A DNA stretch of 64,000 nucleotides. Origin: Tahibacter soli. Lineage in GTDB: Bacteria > Pseudomonadota > Gammaproteobacteria > Xanthomonadales > Rhodanobacteraceae. A model generated the notes under the pieces. The model did not search any database. It worked only from the letters and a program-made list of their open reading frames with translations, and was not told where the DNA came from. Below, one piece after another: positions 16,257 to 26,186 of this stretch (positions are counted from its first letter, which is position 1; each line of letters begins with the position of its first letter). Where the stretch lies: assembly GCF_025717065.2 (NCBI RefSeq), contig NZ_JAOVZO020000020.1, forward strand, positions 806,001-870,000, read 5' to 3'. The position numbers and the translations under genes were made by a program.

Positions 16257-18335
16257 ATGAACGGCATGGTGAGCAAACTGGGCTGGGGAGCCTTCGCGAT
16301 CTTCGGGGCGGCCTGCCTCGGCGTGGTCGCGCTGGAACGCGGCGAATCGATCAACGCGATCTGGCTGGTGTCGGCGGCGATCGCCGTGCTGACGATCGCC
16401 TATCGCTTCTACAGCCGCTACATCGCGGTGACCGCGCTCGGTCTCGACGCGAATCGCGCGACACCGGCCGTGCGCCGCAACGACGGCCTCGATTTCGTGC
16501 CGACGAACAAGTGGGTCGTCTACGGCCACCATTTCGCCGCGATCGCCGGTGCGGGTCCGCTGGTCGGTCCCGTGCTCGCCGCGCAGATGGGCTATCTGCC
16601 TGGCACTTTGTGGATTTTATTCGGCGTCGTGCTCGCCGGCGCGGTGCAGGATTTCATCATCCTGTTCTGCTCGCTGCGCCGCGACGGCCGCTCGCTCGGC
16701 GACATGATCCGCAGCGAACTGGGGCCCGTCGCCGGCGCCATCGCGATGGTCGGCATCCTGATGATCATGATCATCCTGCTCGCCGTGCTCGGCCTCGTCG
16801 TGGTCAAGGCGCTCGCCTCGACCGGCACGCAACCGGGCAGCCCGTGGGGCACGTTCACGGTCGCGATGACGATACCGATCGCGCTGTTGATGGGCCTTTA
16901 TCTGAAGTTTCTGCGCCCGGGCCGCGTGCTCGAGATGTCGATCATCGGCTTCGTGCTCTTGATGCTGTCGATCTGGCTCGGCGGCGTCGTGGCCGAAGAT
17001 CCGGTGTGGGGTCCGCGCTTCTCGTTCGACGGCAAGGCGCTCGCGTGGATGATGATCGCCTACGGCTTCGTCGCGTCGGTGATTCCGGTGTGGCTGCTGC
17101 TCGCGCCGCGCGACTATCTGTCGACGTTCCTGAAGATCGGCACGATCCTCCTGCTCGCGCTCGCGATCTTCGTCGCCGCGCCGAACCTGCAGATGCCCGC
17201 GGTGACGAAGTTCATCGACGGTTCGGGCCCGGTCTGGTCCGGCAGCCTGTTCCCGTTCCTGTTCATCACGATCGCATGCGGCGCGGTGTCGGGCTTCCAT
17301 GCGCTGATCTCGTCGGGCACCACGCCGAAGCTCGTCGCGAACGAAACCGAGGCGCGCTTCATCGGCTACGGCGGCATGCTGATGGAAGCGTTCGTCGCGA
17401 TCATGGCGCTGATCGCCGCGTGCGCGCTGCAGCCGGGCGTGTACTTCGCGATGAACGCGCCGGCGGGAATCGTCGGCACGACGGTCGAGTCGGCGGCTCA
17501 GGTGATCAGCAGCTGGGGGTTCGTGATCACGCCCGAAATGCTGACGCAGACCGCGAAGGAAATCGGCGAGCCGAGCATCCTGGGACGTGCCGGCGGCGCG
17601 CCGACGCTCGCGGTCGGCATGGCGCAGATTCTCCACGGGCTCGTCTCCGGCAACGGCATGATGGCGTTCTGGTACCACTACGCGATCCTGTTCGAAGCGC
17701 TGTTCATCCTGACGACGATCGACGCCGGCACGCGCGTCGGCCGCTTCATGATCCAGGACCTGCTCGGCACCGTGTATCCGCCGATGCGCCACACCGAATC
17801 GTGGACCGGCAACCTCGTCGCGACCGCGCTGTGCGTCGCCGGCTGGGGCTACTTCCTGTACCAGGGCGTGGTCGATCCGCTCGGCGGCGTCAACACGCTG
17901 TGGCCGCTGTTCGGCATCGCCAACCAGATGCTCGCGGCGATCGCGCTCGTGTTCGCGTGCGTCGTGCTGATCAAGATGAAGCGCGAAAAATACCTGTGGA
18001 TTCCGGCGCTGCCGACCGCGTGGCTCGTCATCTGCACGGTTACCGCGGGCTGGCAGAAACTGTTCCACGAGAACCCGAAGATCGGTTTCCTGTCGAACGC
18101 GAAGCGCTTCTCCGATTCGCTCGCGAAGGGCGAGCTGCTCGCGCCGGCCAAATCGGTCGCCGAGATGGAACGCATCGTGTTCAACCAGTACGTCGACGCG
18201 GTGTTGTGCGCGCTGTTCCTGCTGGTGGTCCTGTCGGTCGTCGTGTTCGGCCTGCTCGCGGCGCTCAAGGCGCGCCGCACCGACCAGCCGACCGCGCAGG
18301 AAACGCCGTTCGTGGCGCTGGCGCCGTCGTCATGA
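16257..18335 (+). CDS. cstA: Carbon starvation protein A, pyruvate/peptide permease
   Basis: 692-residue inner-membrane protein with about 16-18 hydrophobic spans; recognisable CstA stretches are GHHFAAIAGAGPLVGPVLAAQ (near residue 85), GCGAVSGFHALISSGTTPK and the long C-terminal hydrophilic loop. CstA/BtsT proteins take up pyruvate, and earlier work linked CstA to peptide uptake under carbon starvation. Start ATG at 16257 is used, with another ATG three codons later. It is coupled to the ybdD gene by ATGA overlap. Upstream gap holds multi-hairpin copy A. Confidence 0.95.
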   Translation: MNGMVSKLGWGAFAIFGAACLGVVALERGESINAIWLVSAAIAVLTIAYRFYSRYIAVTALGLDANRATPAVRRNDGLDFVPTNKWVVYGHHFAAIAGAGPLVGPVLAAQMGYLPGTLWILFGVVLAGAVQDFIILFCSLRRDGRSLGDMIRSELGPVAGAIAMVGILMIMIILLAVLGLVVVKALASTGTQPGSPWGTFTVAMTIPIALLMGLYLKFLRPGRVLEMSIIGFVLLMLSIWLGGVVAEDPVWGPRFSFDGKALAWMMIAYGFVASVIPVWLLLAPRDYLSTFLKIGTILLLALAIFVAAPNLQMPAVTKFIDGSGPVWSGSLFPFLFITIACGAVSGFHALISSGTTPKLVANETEARFIGYGGMLMEAFVAIMALIAACALQPGVYFAMNAPAGIVGTTVESAAQVISSWGFVITPEMLTQTAKEIGEPSILGRAGGAPTLAVGMAQILHGLVSGNGMMAFWYHYAILFEALFILTTIDAGTRVGRFMIQDLLGTVYPPMRHTESWTGNLVATALCVAGWGYFLYQGVVDPLGGVNTLWPLFGIANQMLAAIALVFACVVLIKMKREKYLWIPALPTAWLVICTVTAGWQKLFHENPKIGFLSNAKRFSDSLAKGELLAPAKSVAEMERIVFNQYVDAVLCALFLLVVLSVVVFGLLAALKARRTDQPTAQETPFVALAPSS

Positions 18336-18532
18336 GCGCGGCGGCGTCGGTGCGTTCCGCCTGGCGCTGGCTGCGCGAGCTCGGCCGCCTGATCGTCGGC
18401 GTGCCGAGCTACGAGGCGTACGTGACGCATATGCGCGCGCAGCATCCCGACGCGACGCCGATGACGTACGAGCAGTTCTTCGAAAACCGGCTCGAAGCGC
18501 GTTACGGCAAGGGCCGTTCGCGCTGCTGCTGA
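18332..18532 (+). CDS. ybdD: YbdD/YjiX family small protein
   Basis: 66 residues. The pattern GVPSYEAYVTHMRAQHPDAT followed by PMTYEQFFENRLEARYG and a C-terminal CC pair is the YbdD/YjiX (DUF466) signature; the family is nearly always encoded after cstA or yjiY and is thought to aid the transporter. Start overlaps the cstA stop by four bases. Function beyond this partnership is not known. Confidence 0.92.
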   Translation: MSAAASVRSAWRWLRELGRLIVGVPSYEAYVTHMRAQHPDATPMTYEQFFENRLEARYGKGRSRCC

Positions 18533-18538
18533 CGGAAG

Positions 18539-18568
18539 GTCGCGACGCCTCGAACGAGGCGTCGCGAC
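18539..18568. terminator. Perfect 13-bp hairpin after cstA-ybdD
   Basis: GTCGCGACGCCTC pairs with GAGGCGTCGCGAC across a GAAC tetraloop. It starts 7 bases after the ybdD stop. No T run follows, so it may end transcription weakly, or protect the 3' end of the cstA transcript. Confidence 0.6.
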
Positions 18569-18620
18569 GCTGCAACGTTGCGCGCGCACCGTACGCGTTT
18601 TCCCTGCGAACGCCGCGGCC

Positions 18621-19784
18621 ATGAACTTGTTCCTGCCCACCTGCCTTGCGATAGTCGCGACGACCGTTCTCACCGCGACGCTACCGATGGCCGATTCGCC
18701 CGCCGACGCGCACCGCCATCCCGATCCGATCGTGATCGGACATCGCGGCGCGAGCGGCTATCGGCCCGAGCACACGCTCGCGTCGTACCGGCTCGCGATC
18801 GAACAGGGCGCCGACGTCATCGAACCCGATCTCGTCGTCACGCGCGACGGCGTGCTGATCGCGCGCCACGAGAACGAGATCGGCGGCACGACCGACGTCG
18901 CGCAGCACGCCGAATTCGCTTCACGCCACACGACCAAGACGGTCGACGGCGTCGCCGTGACCGGCTGGTTCGCCGAAGACTTCACGCTCGCCGAGATCAA
19001 ATCGCTGCGTGCGCGCGAACGCCTGCCGCAACTGCGCGGCACGGCATACGACGGACAGTTCGACGTGCCTACGTTCGACGAAGTGATCGCGCTGGCGCAG
19101 GCGTCGCCGCGCAAGGTCGCGATCTATCCGGAAACCAAGCATCCGACGTACTTCGCGGTCGAAGGCCGCTATCTCGACGGCAAGCCGATCGGGCGTTCGC
19201 TCGGGCGGCTGCTGATCGACGCGCTCGTCAAGGCGAAGTTCGTCGAGCGCGAACGCGTGTACATCCAGTCGTTCGAGATCGCGAACCTCGTCGAACTCAA
19301 GCGCGAGATCATGCCGCAGGCCGGCGTCGATTTTCCGCTGATGCAGCTCATGGGCGATCTGTCGCGCAGCGGCGGCGACGCCGATTTCGCGATGCCTTAC
19401 GACCTGCGCTGGAACGCCGCGCACGGCGGCGATTTCGCGGCGCTCTATCCCGGGCTGACGTCGCGGCCCTCGCGCTATGCCGACCTTGCGTCGCCCGCAA
19501 CGCTCCGGTGGATGCGGCAGTCGTATGCGACCGGCATCGCGCCGTGGAAGGACGACCTGCTGCGCGAGGCCACGGTGCACGGCATCGTCGCGGCGGCGAA
19601 GGCGCAGGGGCTGCGCGTGCATGCGTACACGCTGCGCACCGAGACGCAGTACCGCACGCGCGGGCTGTCGTACGACGAGGAAGTGCGCGCGCTGCTCGAC
19701 GGCGGCGTGGACGGGTTCTTTACCGACAATCCGGACAAGGGTGTCGCGGCGCGGGATGCCTGGGTGAAGGGGCGCAACCCGTGA
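18621..19784 (+). CDS. glpQ: Periplasmic glycerophosphodiester phosphodiesterase
   Basis: 387 residues with a signal peptide (MNLFLPTCLAIVATTVLTAT region). IVIGHRGASGYRPEHTLASY near residue 37-56 and IEPDLVVTRDGVLIARHENE give the catalytic HRG/HD and metal-binding Glu-Asp of GlpQ. The C-terminal DGVDGFFTDNPDKGV closes the TIM barrel. It hydrolyses glycerophosphodiesters to glycerol 3-phosphate and an alcohol in the periplasm. No glpT partner is near. Followed by a CCCTCTCCC repeat cluster. Confidence 0.93.
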   Translation: MNLFLPTCLAIVATTVLTATLPMADSPADAHRHPDPIVIGHRGASGYRPEHTLASYRLAIEQGADVIEPDLVVTRDGVLIARHENEIGGTTDVAQHAEFASRHTTKTVDGVAVTGWFAEDFTLAEIKSLRARERLPQLRGTAYDGQFDVPTFDEVIALAQASPRKVAIYPETKHPTYFAVEGRYLDGKPIGRSLGRLLIDALVKAKFVERERVYIQSFEIANLVELKREIMPQAGVDFPLMQLMGDLSRSGGDADFAMPYDLRWNAAHGGDFAALYPGLTSRPSRYADLASPATLRWMRQSYATGIAPWKDDLLREATVHGIVAAAKAQGLRVHAYTLRTETQYRTRGLSYDEEVRALLDGGVDGFFTDNPDKGVAARDAWVKGRNP

Positions 19785-19792
19785 CACAAGAC

Positions 19793-19975
19793 TCCCTCTC
19801 CCCCGACAACCGTCAGGGGAGAGGGGGCGACGCTCGGCACTTCCTCGACATCGACGAAGTACGACGCGTCCTCCCCCTCACCCCAGCCCTCTCCCCCAAG
19901 CGAGCTTGGGGGAGAGGGAGCAAAGCAGAAACGAGGGACTCTCTCTCTCGCCAACGGCCGTCGGGAGAGGGAGCA
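19793..19975. repeat. CCCTCTCCC/GGGAGAGGG inverted repeat cluster, copy 1
   Basis: Between glpQ and the S9 peptidase gene, which converge here. Contains at least three hairpins whose arms are CCCTCTCCC-type and GGGAGAGGG-type, with a spacer GGCGACGCT...GACGAAG...GCGTC that recurs at 61266, 63341 and in part at 50012. Each hairpin could fold in RNA from either strand and serve as a two-way terminator. Confidence 0.75.
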
Positions 19976-19980
19976 AAGCC

Positions 19981-22098
19981 TCACTGCCCGATATGCTTCT
20001 TCAACCACGCATTGACGGTGTCATGCCACTTCACGCTGTTCTGCGGCTTGAGCACCCAGTGGTTTTCGTCGGGGAAATACAGGAACTGGCTCTCGATGCC
20101 GCGGCGCTGCAGCGCCGTGAACGCGCCCAGGCCCTGCTCCAGCGGAATGCGGAAGTCGAGGCCGCCCTGCACCACGAGCATCGGCACTTTCCACTTCGCC
20201 ACATGGTTCACCGGGTTGAACTTCTCGTAGCTCTCGGGCTTGTCGTACGGCGTGCCGCCGTGTTCCCACTCGTCGAACCACAGCTCTTCGGTCGAATAGC
20301 CCATCATGCGCGCATCGAACACGCCGTCGTGGTTGACGAGGCACTTCCACGGCTGCTGCCAGTTGCCGGCGATCCAGTTGATCATGTAGCCGCCGTACGA
20401 CGCGCCGAGCGCGCACGCGCGAGTGCCGTCGAGGAAGTCGTACTTCGCCAGCGCCGCCGTCCAGCCCTTCTGCAGGTCTTCGAGCGGCTTGCCGCCCCAG
20501 TCGCCCGAGATCGCGTCGGTGAACGCCTGACCGTAGCCGGTCGAACCGTGGAAGTTGATCGTCACCACCGCGTAGCCCTGGCCCGTGTACGTCTGCGGGT
20601 TCCAGCGGTAATGGAAATCGTCGGTCATCGCGCCCTGCGGCCCGCCGTGAATGATGAAGGCGACCGGGTACTTCTTGCCTTTTTCATAGTTCCACGGCTT
20701 GACGACGTAGCCCTGCACGCGCTCGTCGTTCGCACCCTTGAAGTCGAAGAACTCGACGTCGCCGAACGCGACGTCTTTGAGCTTGTCGGCGTTGTAGTTC
20801 GTGATCTTCCTGCCCTTGCCGCTCTTGGCGTCCGCGAGGTAGAGATCGGCCGGCGCCTTCAGCGTGTCGCGCGCGTAGACGAGCGTCTTGCCGGCGACGT
20901 CGTAACCTTCGACGTGGCCGGTGCCGACGATCGCCGCGGCCTTGCCGCTCGCGACGTCGATGCCGAACAGGCCGTGGTTGCCGTTGTCGTCGGCGGTCGC
21001 GTAAATCGTTTTTCCGTCCGGCGACAGCTTGATCGAACCGGCCGAGCGATCCCACGCCGCGTTGATCTCGCGCGTGGCGCCGGTGGCGAGATCGAGCGCC
21101 ATCACGCCGAAGCGGTCGGCCTCGAACGTCGGACGCTTCATCGCGAGGTAATACAGCGTCTTGCCGTCGTGCGACGGCACCGGATACGAGTCCCAGGCCT
21201 GATTGCCGGGCGTCAGGTTCTTCGGCGTCGCCTTGCCTTCGGTCGCGACGGAATACAGATCGAAGTTCGTCGACCACGCCTCGGTGCGGCCGGCGATGCG
21301 CGCGCCGAAGTACACGGTCTTGCCGTCGGGCGAGAACGCGTATTCGCTGTCGTCGCCGAACGGCTTGGACGGCACGTCGCCGTCGATGCCGCGCGACATC
21401 AGCGTGAGCTTGCGGTCGAGCCGGCCGTCGTCGGTCAGCGAGGCGAGGTACAGCTGGTTGCGGCGGCCGTCGGCCCACGTGTCCCAGTGGCGCACGAACA
21501 GCTGGTCGTACACCTTGCCGGTGACCTTGCTCGCCGCGGCGTCGTCGAGGCGCTTCTTCGTGCAGTCGAGATCGGCGCAGTCGGTGAACACTTCGAGCGA
21601 CAGCAGCACGTGTCTGCCGTCCGGCGACAGCTTGAAAGAGCCGATGTCGAGCGGCAGCCCTTCGCTGATCTGCACCGGCGCCTGCGGCGACGCCTCGAAC
21701 GTGGCGCTCATGACGCGCGCCTTGTCCTGCGAGGCGAGCGCCGGCGCGATGTCGACGCGCCACAGATGGCTCTGTCCGTCCTTCGCGGCGGTGTAGAACA
21801 CGCTGCGGCCGTTCGGCGCCCAGCGCGGCGTGGTGCTGCTCGCACCGGTCGCGCTGATCTTCACCGGCGTCGACTTGCCGTCGAGCTTCTGCAGCCAGAT
21901 GCCGTTGACGCCCTTGTTCGCGTCGAAGTTCGTTTCGCGCAGCTGGAACGCGACGTAGCGGCCGTCCGGCGACACCTGCGGATCGGAAACGCGGTCGAGA
22001 TTGACGAGATCGCTGGCGTTGAAGCCGCGCGTCGCGGCGTGCGCGGACGCACCGGTGGCGGCGAGCAGCGCGAGCGTCAGTGTTGCGGTCGATTTCAT
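19981..22098 (-). CDS. S9 family prolyl oligopeptidase-like peptidase (secreted)
   Basis: 705 residues: signal peptide to about residue 22, then an N-terminal beta-propeller with WD40/PD40-like repeats (DPQVSPDGRYVAFQLRE, RWAPNGRSVFYTAA, LSPDGRHVLLSL), and a C-terminal alpha/beta-hydrolase. Nucleophile motif GASYGGY (serine near 530), the acidic residue in GGLDFRIPLEQG, and the histidine in DENHWVLKP are all present. Likely cleaves dipeptides or acylated peptides in the periplasm. It is 21 bases downstream of an OPT transporter gene on the same strand, a peptide-use pair. Confidence 0.93.
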   Translation of the reverse strand: MKSTATLTLALLAATGASAHAATRGFNASDLVNLDRVSDPQVSPDGRYVAFQLRETNFDANKGVNGIWLQKLDGKSTPVKISATGASSTTPRWAPNGRSVFYTAAKDGQSHLWRVDIAPALASQDKARVMSATFEASPQAPVQISEGLPLDIGSFKLSPDGRHVLLSLEVFTDCADLDCTKKRLDDAAASKVTGKVYDQLFVRHWDTWADGRRNQLYLASLTDDGRLDRKLTLMSRGIDGDVPSKPFGDDSEYAFSPDGKTVYFGARIAGRTEAWSTNFDLYSVATEGKATPKNLTPGNQAWDSYPVPSHDGKTLYYLAMKRPTFEADRFGVMALDLATGATREINAAWDRSAGSIKLSPDGKTIYATADDNGNHGLFGIDVASGKAAAIVGTGHVEGYDVAGKTLVYARDTLKAPADLYLADAKSGKGRKITNYNADKLKDVAFGDVEFFDFKGANDERVQGYVVKPWNYEKGKKYPVAFIIHGGPQGAMTDDFHYRWNPQTYTGQGYAVVTINFHGSTGYGQAFTDAISGDWGGKPLEDLQKGWTAALAKYDFLDGTRACALGASYGGYMINWIAGNWQQPWKCLVNHDGVFDARMMGYSTEELWFDEWEHGGTPYDKPESYEKFNPVNHVAKWKVPMLVVQGGLDFRIPLEQGLGAFTALQRRGIESQFLYFPDENHWVLKPQNSVKWHDTVNAWLKKHIGQ

Positions 22099-22119
22099 GC
22101 GGTTTTCTCGCTGAGTTGA

Positions 22120-24084
22120 TCAGTGGCGGTTCGGCGTGGCGAGCGGCGGCGTGCCTTCGGAATGCGGCTTCGTCGCCACGCGGTACAGGAGCCAGCCGGT
22201 GAACGCGAGCACGCCGAGGCCCACCCACATGCCGAGGTGCAGGCCGACCGACAGCACGTCGGCGCGCTGCGACACGACGATCGGAATCGCGATGAGGATG
22301 CCCGTCAGCGCCTCGCCGGTGATGAGGCCGGCCGAGAACAGCGTGCCGGGACGGTGCACGCGGTCCTTGTCTTCTTCGCTGCCGTTGACGACGCCGTGGT
22401 AGCGCTCGACGACGTGCGCGAGCAGACCGCCGAGGAAGATCGGCACCATCAGTTCGAGCGGCAGGTAGATGCCGATCGCCGCGCCGAGCACCGGCACGCG
22501 GAACGACGACTTGCGCGACTTGAGCCATTCGTCGAGCGCGATCACGAACGCCCCGACGACGGCGCCGAGGCCGATCATCGTCCACGGCAGATCACCGCCG
22601 AACAGGCCGCGCGCGACCGACGCCATCAGCATCGCCTGCGGTGCCGCGAGCGAGTTCGGATGTTCCGGCGTCGGCGCGCCGATGCCGTAGGCGGCCGCGA
22701 GCAGGTTCAGCACCGGCGCCATCACGAGCGCGCACGAGAACGCGCCGATCGCGAGCATCACCTGCTGTTTCCACGGCGTCGCGCCGACGAGATAGCCGGC
22801 CTTGAGATCCTGCAGGTTGTCGCCGCCGACCGCGGCCGCGCAGCACACGACCGCGCCGATCATGATCGCGGCGACCGGGCCGATCGTCGACGCCTTGCCG
22901 AGCAGCAGCATCAGCACCAGCGAGGCGAACAGGATCGTCGCGATCGTGATGCCCGACACCGGGTTGTTGCTCGATCCGACGAGGCCGGCGAGATAGCCCG
23001 ACACGGACACGAACAGGAAGCCCGCGACGATCATGATGATCGTCATCGGAATGCTCACGGCCCAGTTGCCGACGATGGCCTGGTACAGCGCGCCGAGCGG
23101 CAGCACGAAAATCACGAGCGCGATCAGCATCCACTTCATCGGCAGGTCGCGTTCGGTTTCCGGCACGTCGGCATTGGTGCCCTTGCGCGCCGCGGCGATG
23201 CCGCTGCGAATGCCCGACAGCAGCGACTTGCGCAGCGAGAACAGCGTCCACACGCCGCCGATCAGCATGGCGCCGACACCGAGGTAGCGCACTTTCGCCG
23301 ACCAGATCGCGAACGCGATCGGCGTGGCGTCGGTCATGGTCGCCAGACGCGCGGCGAACGTCGGATCGGAATCCTGGAACCACGCGTAGTAGGCCGGAAT
23401 CGCGATGTGCCAGGACAGGATCGAACCCGACAGCACGACGATGCCGACGTTGAGGCCGACGATGTAGCCGACGCCGAGCAGCGCCGGCGACAGGTTCGTG
23501 CCGATGTAGCCGATCCACTTGCCGAAGAACGCGCCGCCGGCGGCGGTGTCGGGAATCAGGCGCATGCCGCTTTCGGCGGCGAGCTTGACGAACGCGCCGA
23601 GCGCGCCGGCCATCGCGAGGATCTTCACGCCAGGACCCGGGTTTTCGCCGGCCTTGAGCACTTCGGCCGCGGCCTTGCCTTCGGGGAACGCGAGCGGTTC
23701 TTCGACGATCATCGTGCGGCGCAGCGGCACCGAGAACAGCACGCCGAGCAGGCCGCCGAGGCCGGCGATCGCGAGCACCCAGGAGTAGCGGAAGTCCTGC
23801 CAGTATTCGAGGATGATCAGCGCCGGGATCGTGAAGATCACGCCGGCGGCGATCGACGAGCCGGCCGACGCGCCGGTCTGCACGATGTTGTTCTCGAGAA
23901 TGCTGCCGCCGCCGAGCAGGCGCAGCACGGCCATCGAAACGACGGCGGCCGGAATCGCGGTCGCGATGGTCAGGCCGGCGAACAGGCCCAGATAGGTATT
24001 GGCGGCGGCGAGAATCATCGCCAGCACTACCGACAGTACGACGGCGCGTACGGTCAGCTGCGGGACGGCGGCAGGTTGGCTCAT
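22120..24084 (-). CDS. OPT family oligopeptide transporter
   Basis: 654 residues with about 14-16 hydrophobic spans, including the OPT signatures NTYLGLFAGLTIATAIPAAV near the N-terminus and GDNLQDLKAGYLVGATPWKQ in the middle (the QDLKxGYLVGATP motif of prokaryotic OPT proteins). Inner-membrane uptake of oligopeptides, possibly with protons, is the known role. First gene of the pair with the S9 peptidase. Divergent from the POT gene at 24366, with a 281-base gap that holds a mirror-arm repeat. Confidence 0.95.
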   Translation of the reverse strand: MSQPAAVPQLTVRAVVLSVVLAMILAAANTYLGLFAGLTIATAIPAAVVSMAVLRLLGGGSILENNIVQTGASAGSSIAAGVIFTIPALIILEYWQDFRYSWVLAIAGLGGLLGVLFSVPLRRTMIVEEPLAFPEGKAAAEVLKAGENPGPGVKILAMAGALGAFVKLAAESGMRLIPDTAAGGAFFGKWIGYIGTNLSPALLGVGYIVGLNVGIVVLSGSILSWHIAIPAYYAWFQDSDPTFAARLATMTDATPIAFAIWSAKVRYLGVGAMLIGGVWTLFSLRKSLLSGIRSGIAAARKGTNADVPETERDLPMKWMLIALVIFVLPLGALYQAIVGNWAVSIPMTIIMIVAGFLFVSVSGYLAGLVGSSNNPVSGITIATILFASLVLMLLLGKASTIGPVAAIMIGAVVCCAAAVGGDNLQDLKAGYLVGATPWKQQVMLAIGAFSCALVMAPVLNLLAAAYGIGAPTPEHPNSLAAPQAMLMASVARGLFGGDLPWTMIGLGAVVGAFVIALDEWLKSRKSSFRVPVLGAAIGIYLPLELMVPIFLGGLLAHVVERYHGVVNGSEEDKDRVHRPGTLFSAGLITGEALTGILIAIPIVVSQRADVLSVGLHLGMWVGLGVLAFTGWLLYRVATKPHSEGTPPLATPNRH

Positions 24085-24221
24085 GCGGACTCCGAAGGTC
24101 TAGGCCCGCGCGGCTGACGCGGGGGCGCCAAGCATACCTGACGAATCCGCCCTGATTGTCCCTGAATGGTTCCGGGACAGTCGTCCGCGGCGCAGGGGTT
24201 GCGTTTCCTGCGCGGATCTTT

Positions 24222-24252
24222 GCTCGTCATCCCGGCGAAAGCCGGGATCCGG
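24222..24252. repeat. Mirror-arm repeat (GTCATCCCGGC/GCCGGGAT), single copy
   Basis: ATCCCGGC and GCCGGGAT pair across a GAAA loop, flanked by CTCGT and CC. Same family as copies at 29266, 36483, 51746 and 57989. Lies in the 281-base gap between divergent OPT and POT genes, about 115 bases before the POT start. Confidence 0.8.
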
Positions 24253-24365
24253 CCTTTACTCTTCGTTTTCGCGCCTCCAAAAGCTGGAACGGCGAGCCAA
24301 AAAGCGCAAGCCTCGGAGCGGTCCCGCCCTATACTCCCCGCCCCGCCCAAGTGCCGGAACCGCGC

Positions 24366-26186
24366 ATGTCCGCCGCCCTCCCGCTCGCCGAACGCTACGA
24401 CGAGACCGACACCTTCCTGGGCCACCCCAAAGGCGTCTACGTCTGCTTCTTCACCGAGATGTGGGAGCGCTTCTCGTTCTACGGCATGAAGGCGCTCCTG
24501 CTGCTGTATCTGCTGCAGCACCACAAGTTCGGCGACAAGACCGGCTACGACCTCATCGGCGCCTACGGCGGCCTCGTCTACTGCATGCCGGTGATCGGCG
24601 GCATGCTCGCCGACCGCTGGCTCGGCATGCGCAAGGCCGTCGTGTTCGGCGGCCTCCTACTCGTGTTCGGCCATATCGGCATGGCGATCGAGGGACACGC
24701 GGCGACGGTCGTCGACGGCGTCGTCGTGCGCGACGGCGGCGCGCTGCTCGCGTTCTACTTCTCGCTGTCGCTGATCATCATGGGCGTCGGTTTTCTCAAA
24801 CCGAACATTTCCACGATCGTCGGCAAGCTGTACGCACCGAACGATCCGCGCCGCGATTCGGGCTTCGCGCTGTTCTACGCCGGCATCAATCTCGGCTCGC
24901 TGTTCTCGGCGATCATCTGCGGCTATCTCGGCGAAACGCTCGGCTGGAGCTGGGGCTTCGGCGTCGCCGGCATCGGCATGCTGCTCGGCCTCGCGCAGTT
25001 CCTGTGGGGCCAGAAGTACCTGCGCGGCCACGCCGAGGCGCCGGCGCCCGAGCGCCTGCGCGAACACGTCGCCGGCCTGCCGCGCGAAGCATGGATCTAC
25101 ATCGCCGCGGTCGCGGGCCTCGTACCGGTCGCCGCGCTCATGTGGTCCGTCGCGAACGGCGCGTTCAAGCTCGGCGACGAGATCACGCCGGCGCTCGCGC
25201 TGATGATCCTCATGATGCTGGTCGTGCTCGGCTGGTTCGTCTGGTTCGTCGTCACGCAGTGCACGAAGGTGCAGCGCGACCAGATGATCGCGCTGATCTG
25301 CCTCATCGCGATGTGCCTCGTGTTCTTCACGCTGTACGAGCAGACGTACGGCTCGTGGGTGACGTTCAACGACCGCCTCCTGACGAAGAACGTGTTCCCG
25401 TCGCTCGTGCAGGAAACGCCGCCCGTCGTGTGGGGTTCGGACTGGCTCGCGAACCTCGCGCTGTTCGCGCGCACGGCACCGTGGTCGAGCGCGTCGGTGC
25501 TGCTCGCGCCGCTGATCTTCGTCGTCGCGGCGAAGCTGTCCGACCGCGATCCGGCGTCGCGCGCGCCGCAGCTGATGTTCGCCGTGTCGTTCGCGCTGAT
25601 GCTCGCGGTGCTGATCCGCGATCTCGTCGTGCTGCCGCAGACCGCAAGCTCGCTGACCTATCTCGGCGCGTTCTTCCTCGTGCTGCTCGCGCCGCTGTTC
25701 AGCGGCCTGTGGGGCTGGCTCGACCGGCGCGGCATGGACCCGTCCAAGCCTGCCAAGTCGGCGCTCGGCCTGATGCTCGCGGGCGTGTCGTTCGTGCCGC
25801 TGATCTTCGCCGCCGACATCGCGGGCGCAAGCGGCGCGATGGCGAGCGTGTGGTGGATCGTGCTGGCGTATCTCATCCTCGAACTCGGCGAGATGTGCCT
25901 GTCGCCGGTCGGCTTGTCGGCGGTGACGCAGTTGTCGGTGCCGCGCGTGGTGAGCCTCATGATGGGCACGTGGTTTCTCGCCACGGCGTTCTCCGAAACG
26001 CTCGCCGCGCAGTTCGGCAAGCTCGCGGCGATCGAGATTCCCGAGGGCACGGCGCTGTCGTTCGCCGACGCCGCGCCGAAGTACGCGCACCTCTTCACCG
26101 TGATGCTGTGGATCGGCGTCGGCTGCGGCGTCGCCGCGTTTCTGGTCGCGCCGTGGCTCAGGCGGTGGATGCACGGGGTCAAATAG
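24366..26186 (+). CDS. POT family proton-dependent peptide transporter
   Basis: 606 residues, about 14 membrane spans. The N-terminal ECFTEMWERFSFYG-like motif (here FFTEMWERFSFYGMKALLLL) is the classic POT signature near residues 25-45, and LIIMGVGFLKPNISTIVG follows near 145. It imports di- and tripeptides with protons. ATG at 24366 is used because the ORF extended to 24156 has no POT homology upstream. A TATACT box at 24331-24336 may be a -10 element. It converges with the LysR gene, overlapping by 8 bases. Confidence 0.96.
   Translation: MSAALPLAERYDETDTFLGHPKGVYVCFFTEMWERFSFYGMKALLLLYLLQHHKFGDKTGYDLIGAYGGLVYCMPVIGGMLADRWLGMRKAVVFGGLLLVFGHIGMAIEGHAATVVDGVVVRDGGALLAFYFSLSLIIMGVGFLKPNISTIVGKLYAPNDPRRDSGFALFYAGINLGSLFSAIICGYLGETLGWSWGFGVAGIGMLLGLAQFLWGQKYLRGHAEAPAPERLREHVAGLPREAWIYIAAVAGLVPVAALMWSVANGAFKLGDEITPALALMILMMLVVLGWFVWFVVTQCTKVQRDQMIALICLIAMCLVFFTLYEQTYGSWVTFNDRLLTKNVFPSLVQETPPVVWGSDWLANLALFARTAPWSSASVLLAPLIFVVAAKLSDRDPASRAPQLMFAVSFALMLAVLIRDLVVLPQTASSLTYLGAFFLVLLAPLFSGLWGWLDRRGMDPSKPAKSALGLMLAGVSFVPLIFAADIAGASGAMASVWWIVLAYLILELGEMCLSPVGLSAVTQLSVPRVVSLMMGTWFLATAFSETLAAQFGKLAAIEIPEGTALSFADAAPKYAHLFTVMLWIGVGCGVAAFLVAPWLRRWMHGVK

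Noticed and set aside
19793-19975. CRISPR-like array from repeating hairpins
   Set aside because: No regular spacers, unequal lengths, and arms are palindromic pairs; fits an inverted repeat cluster.
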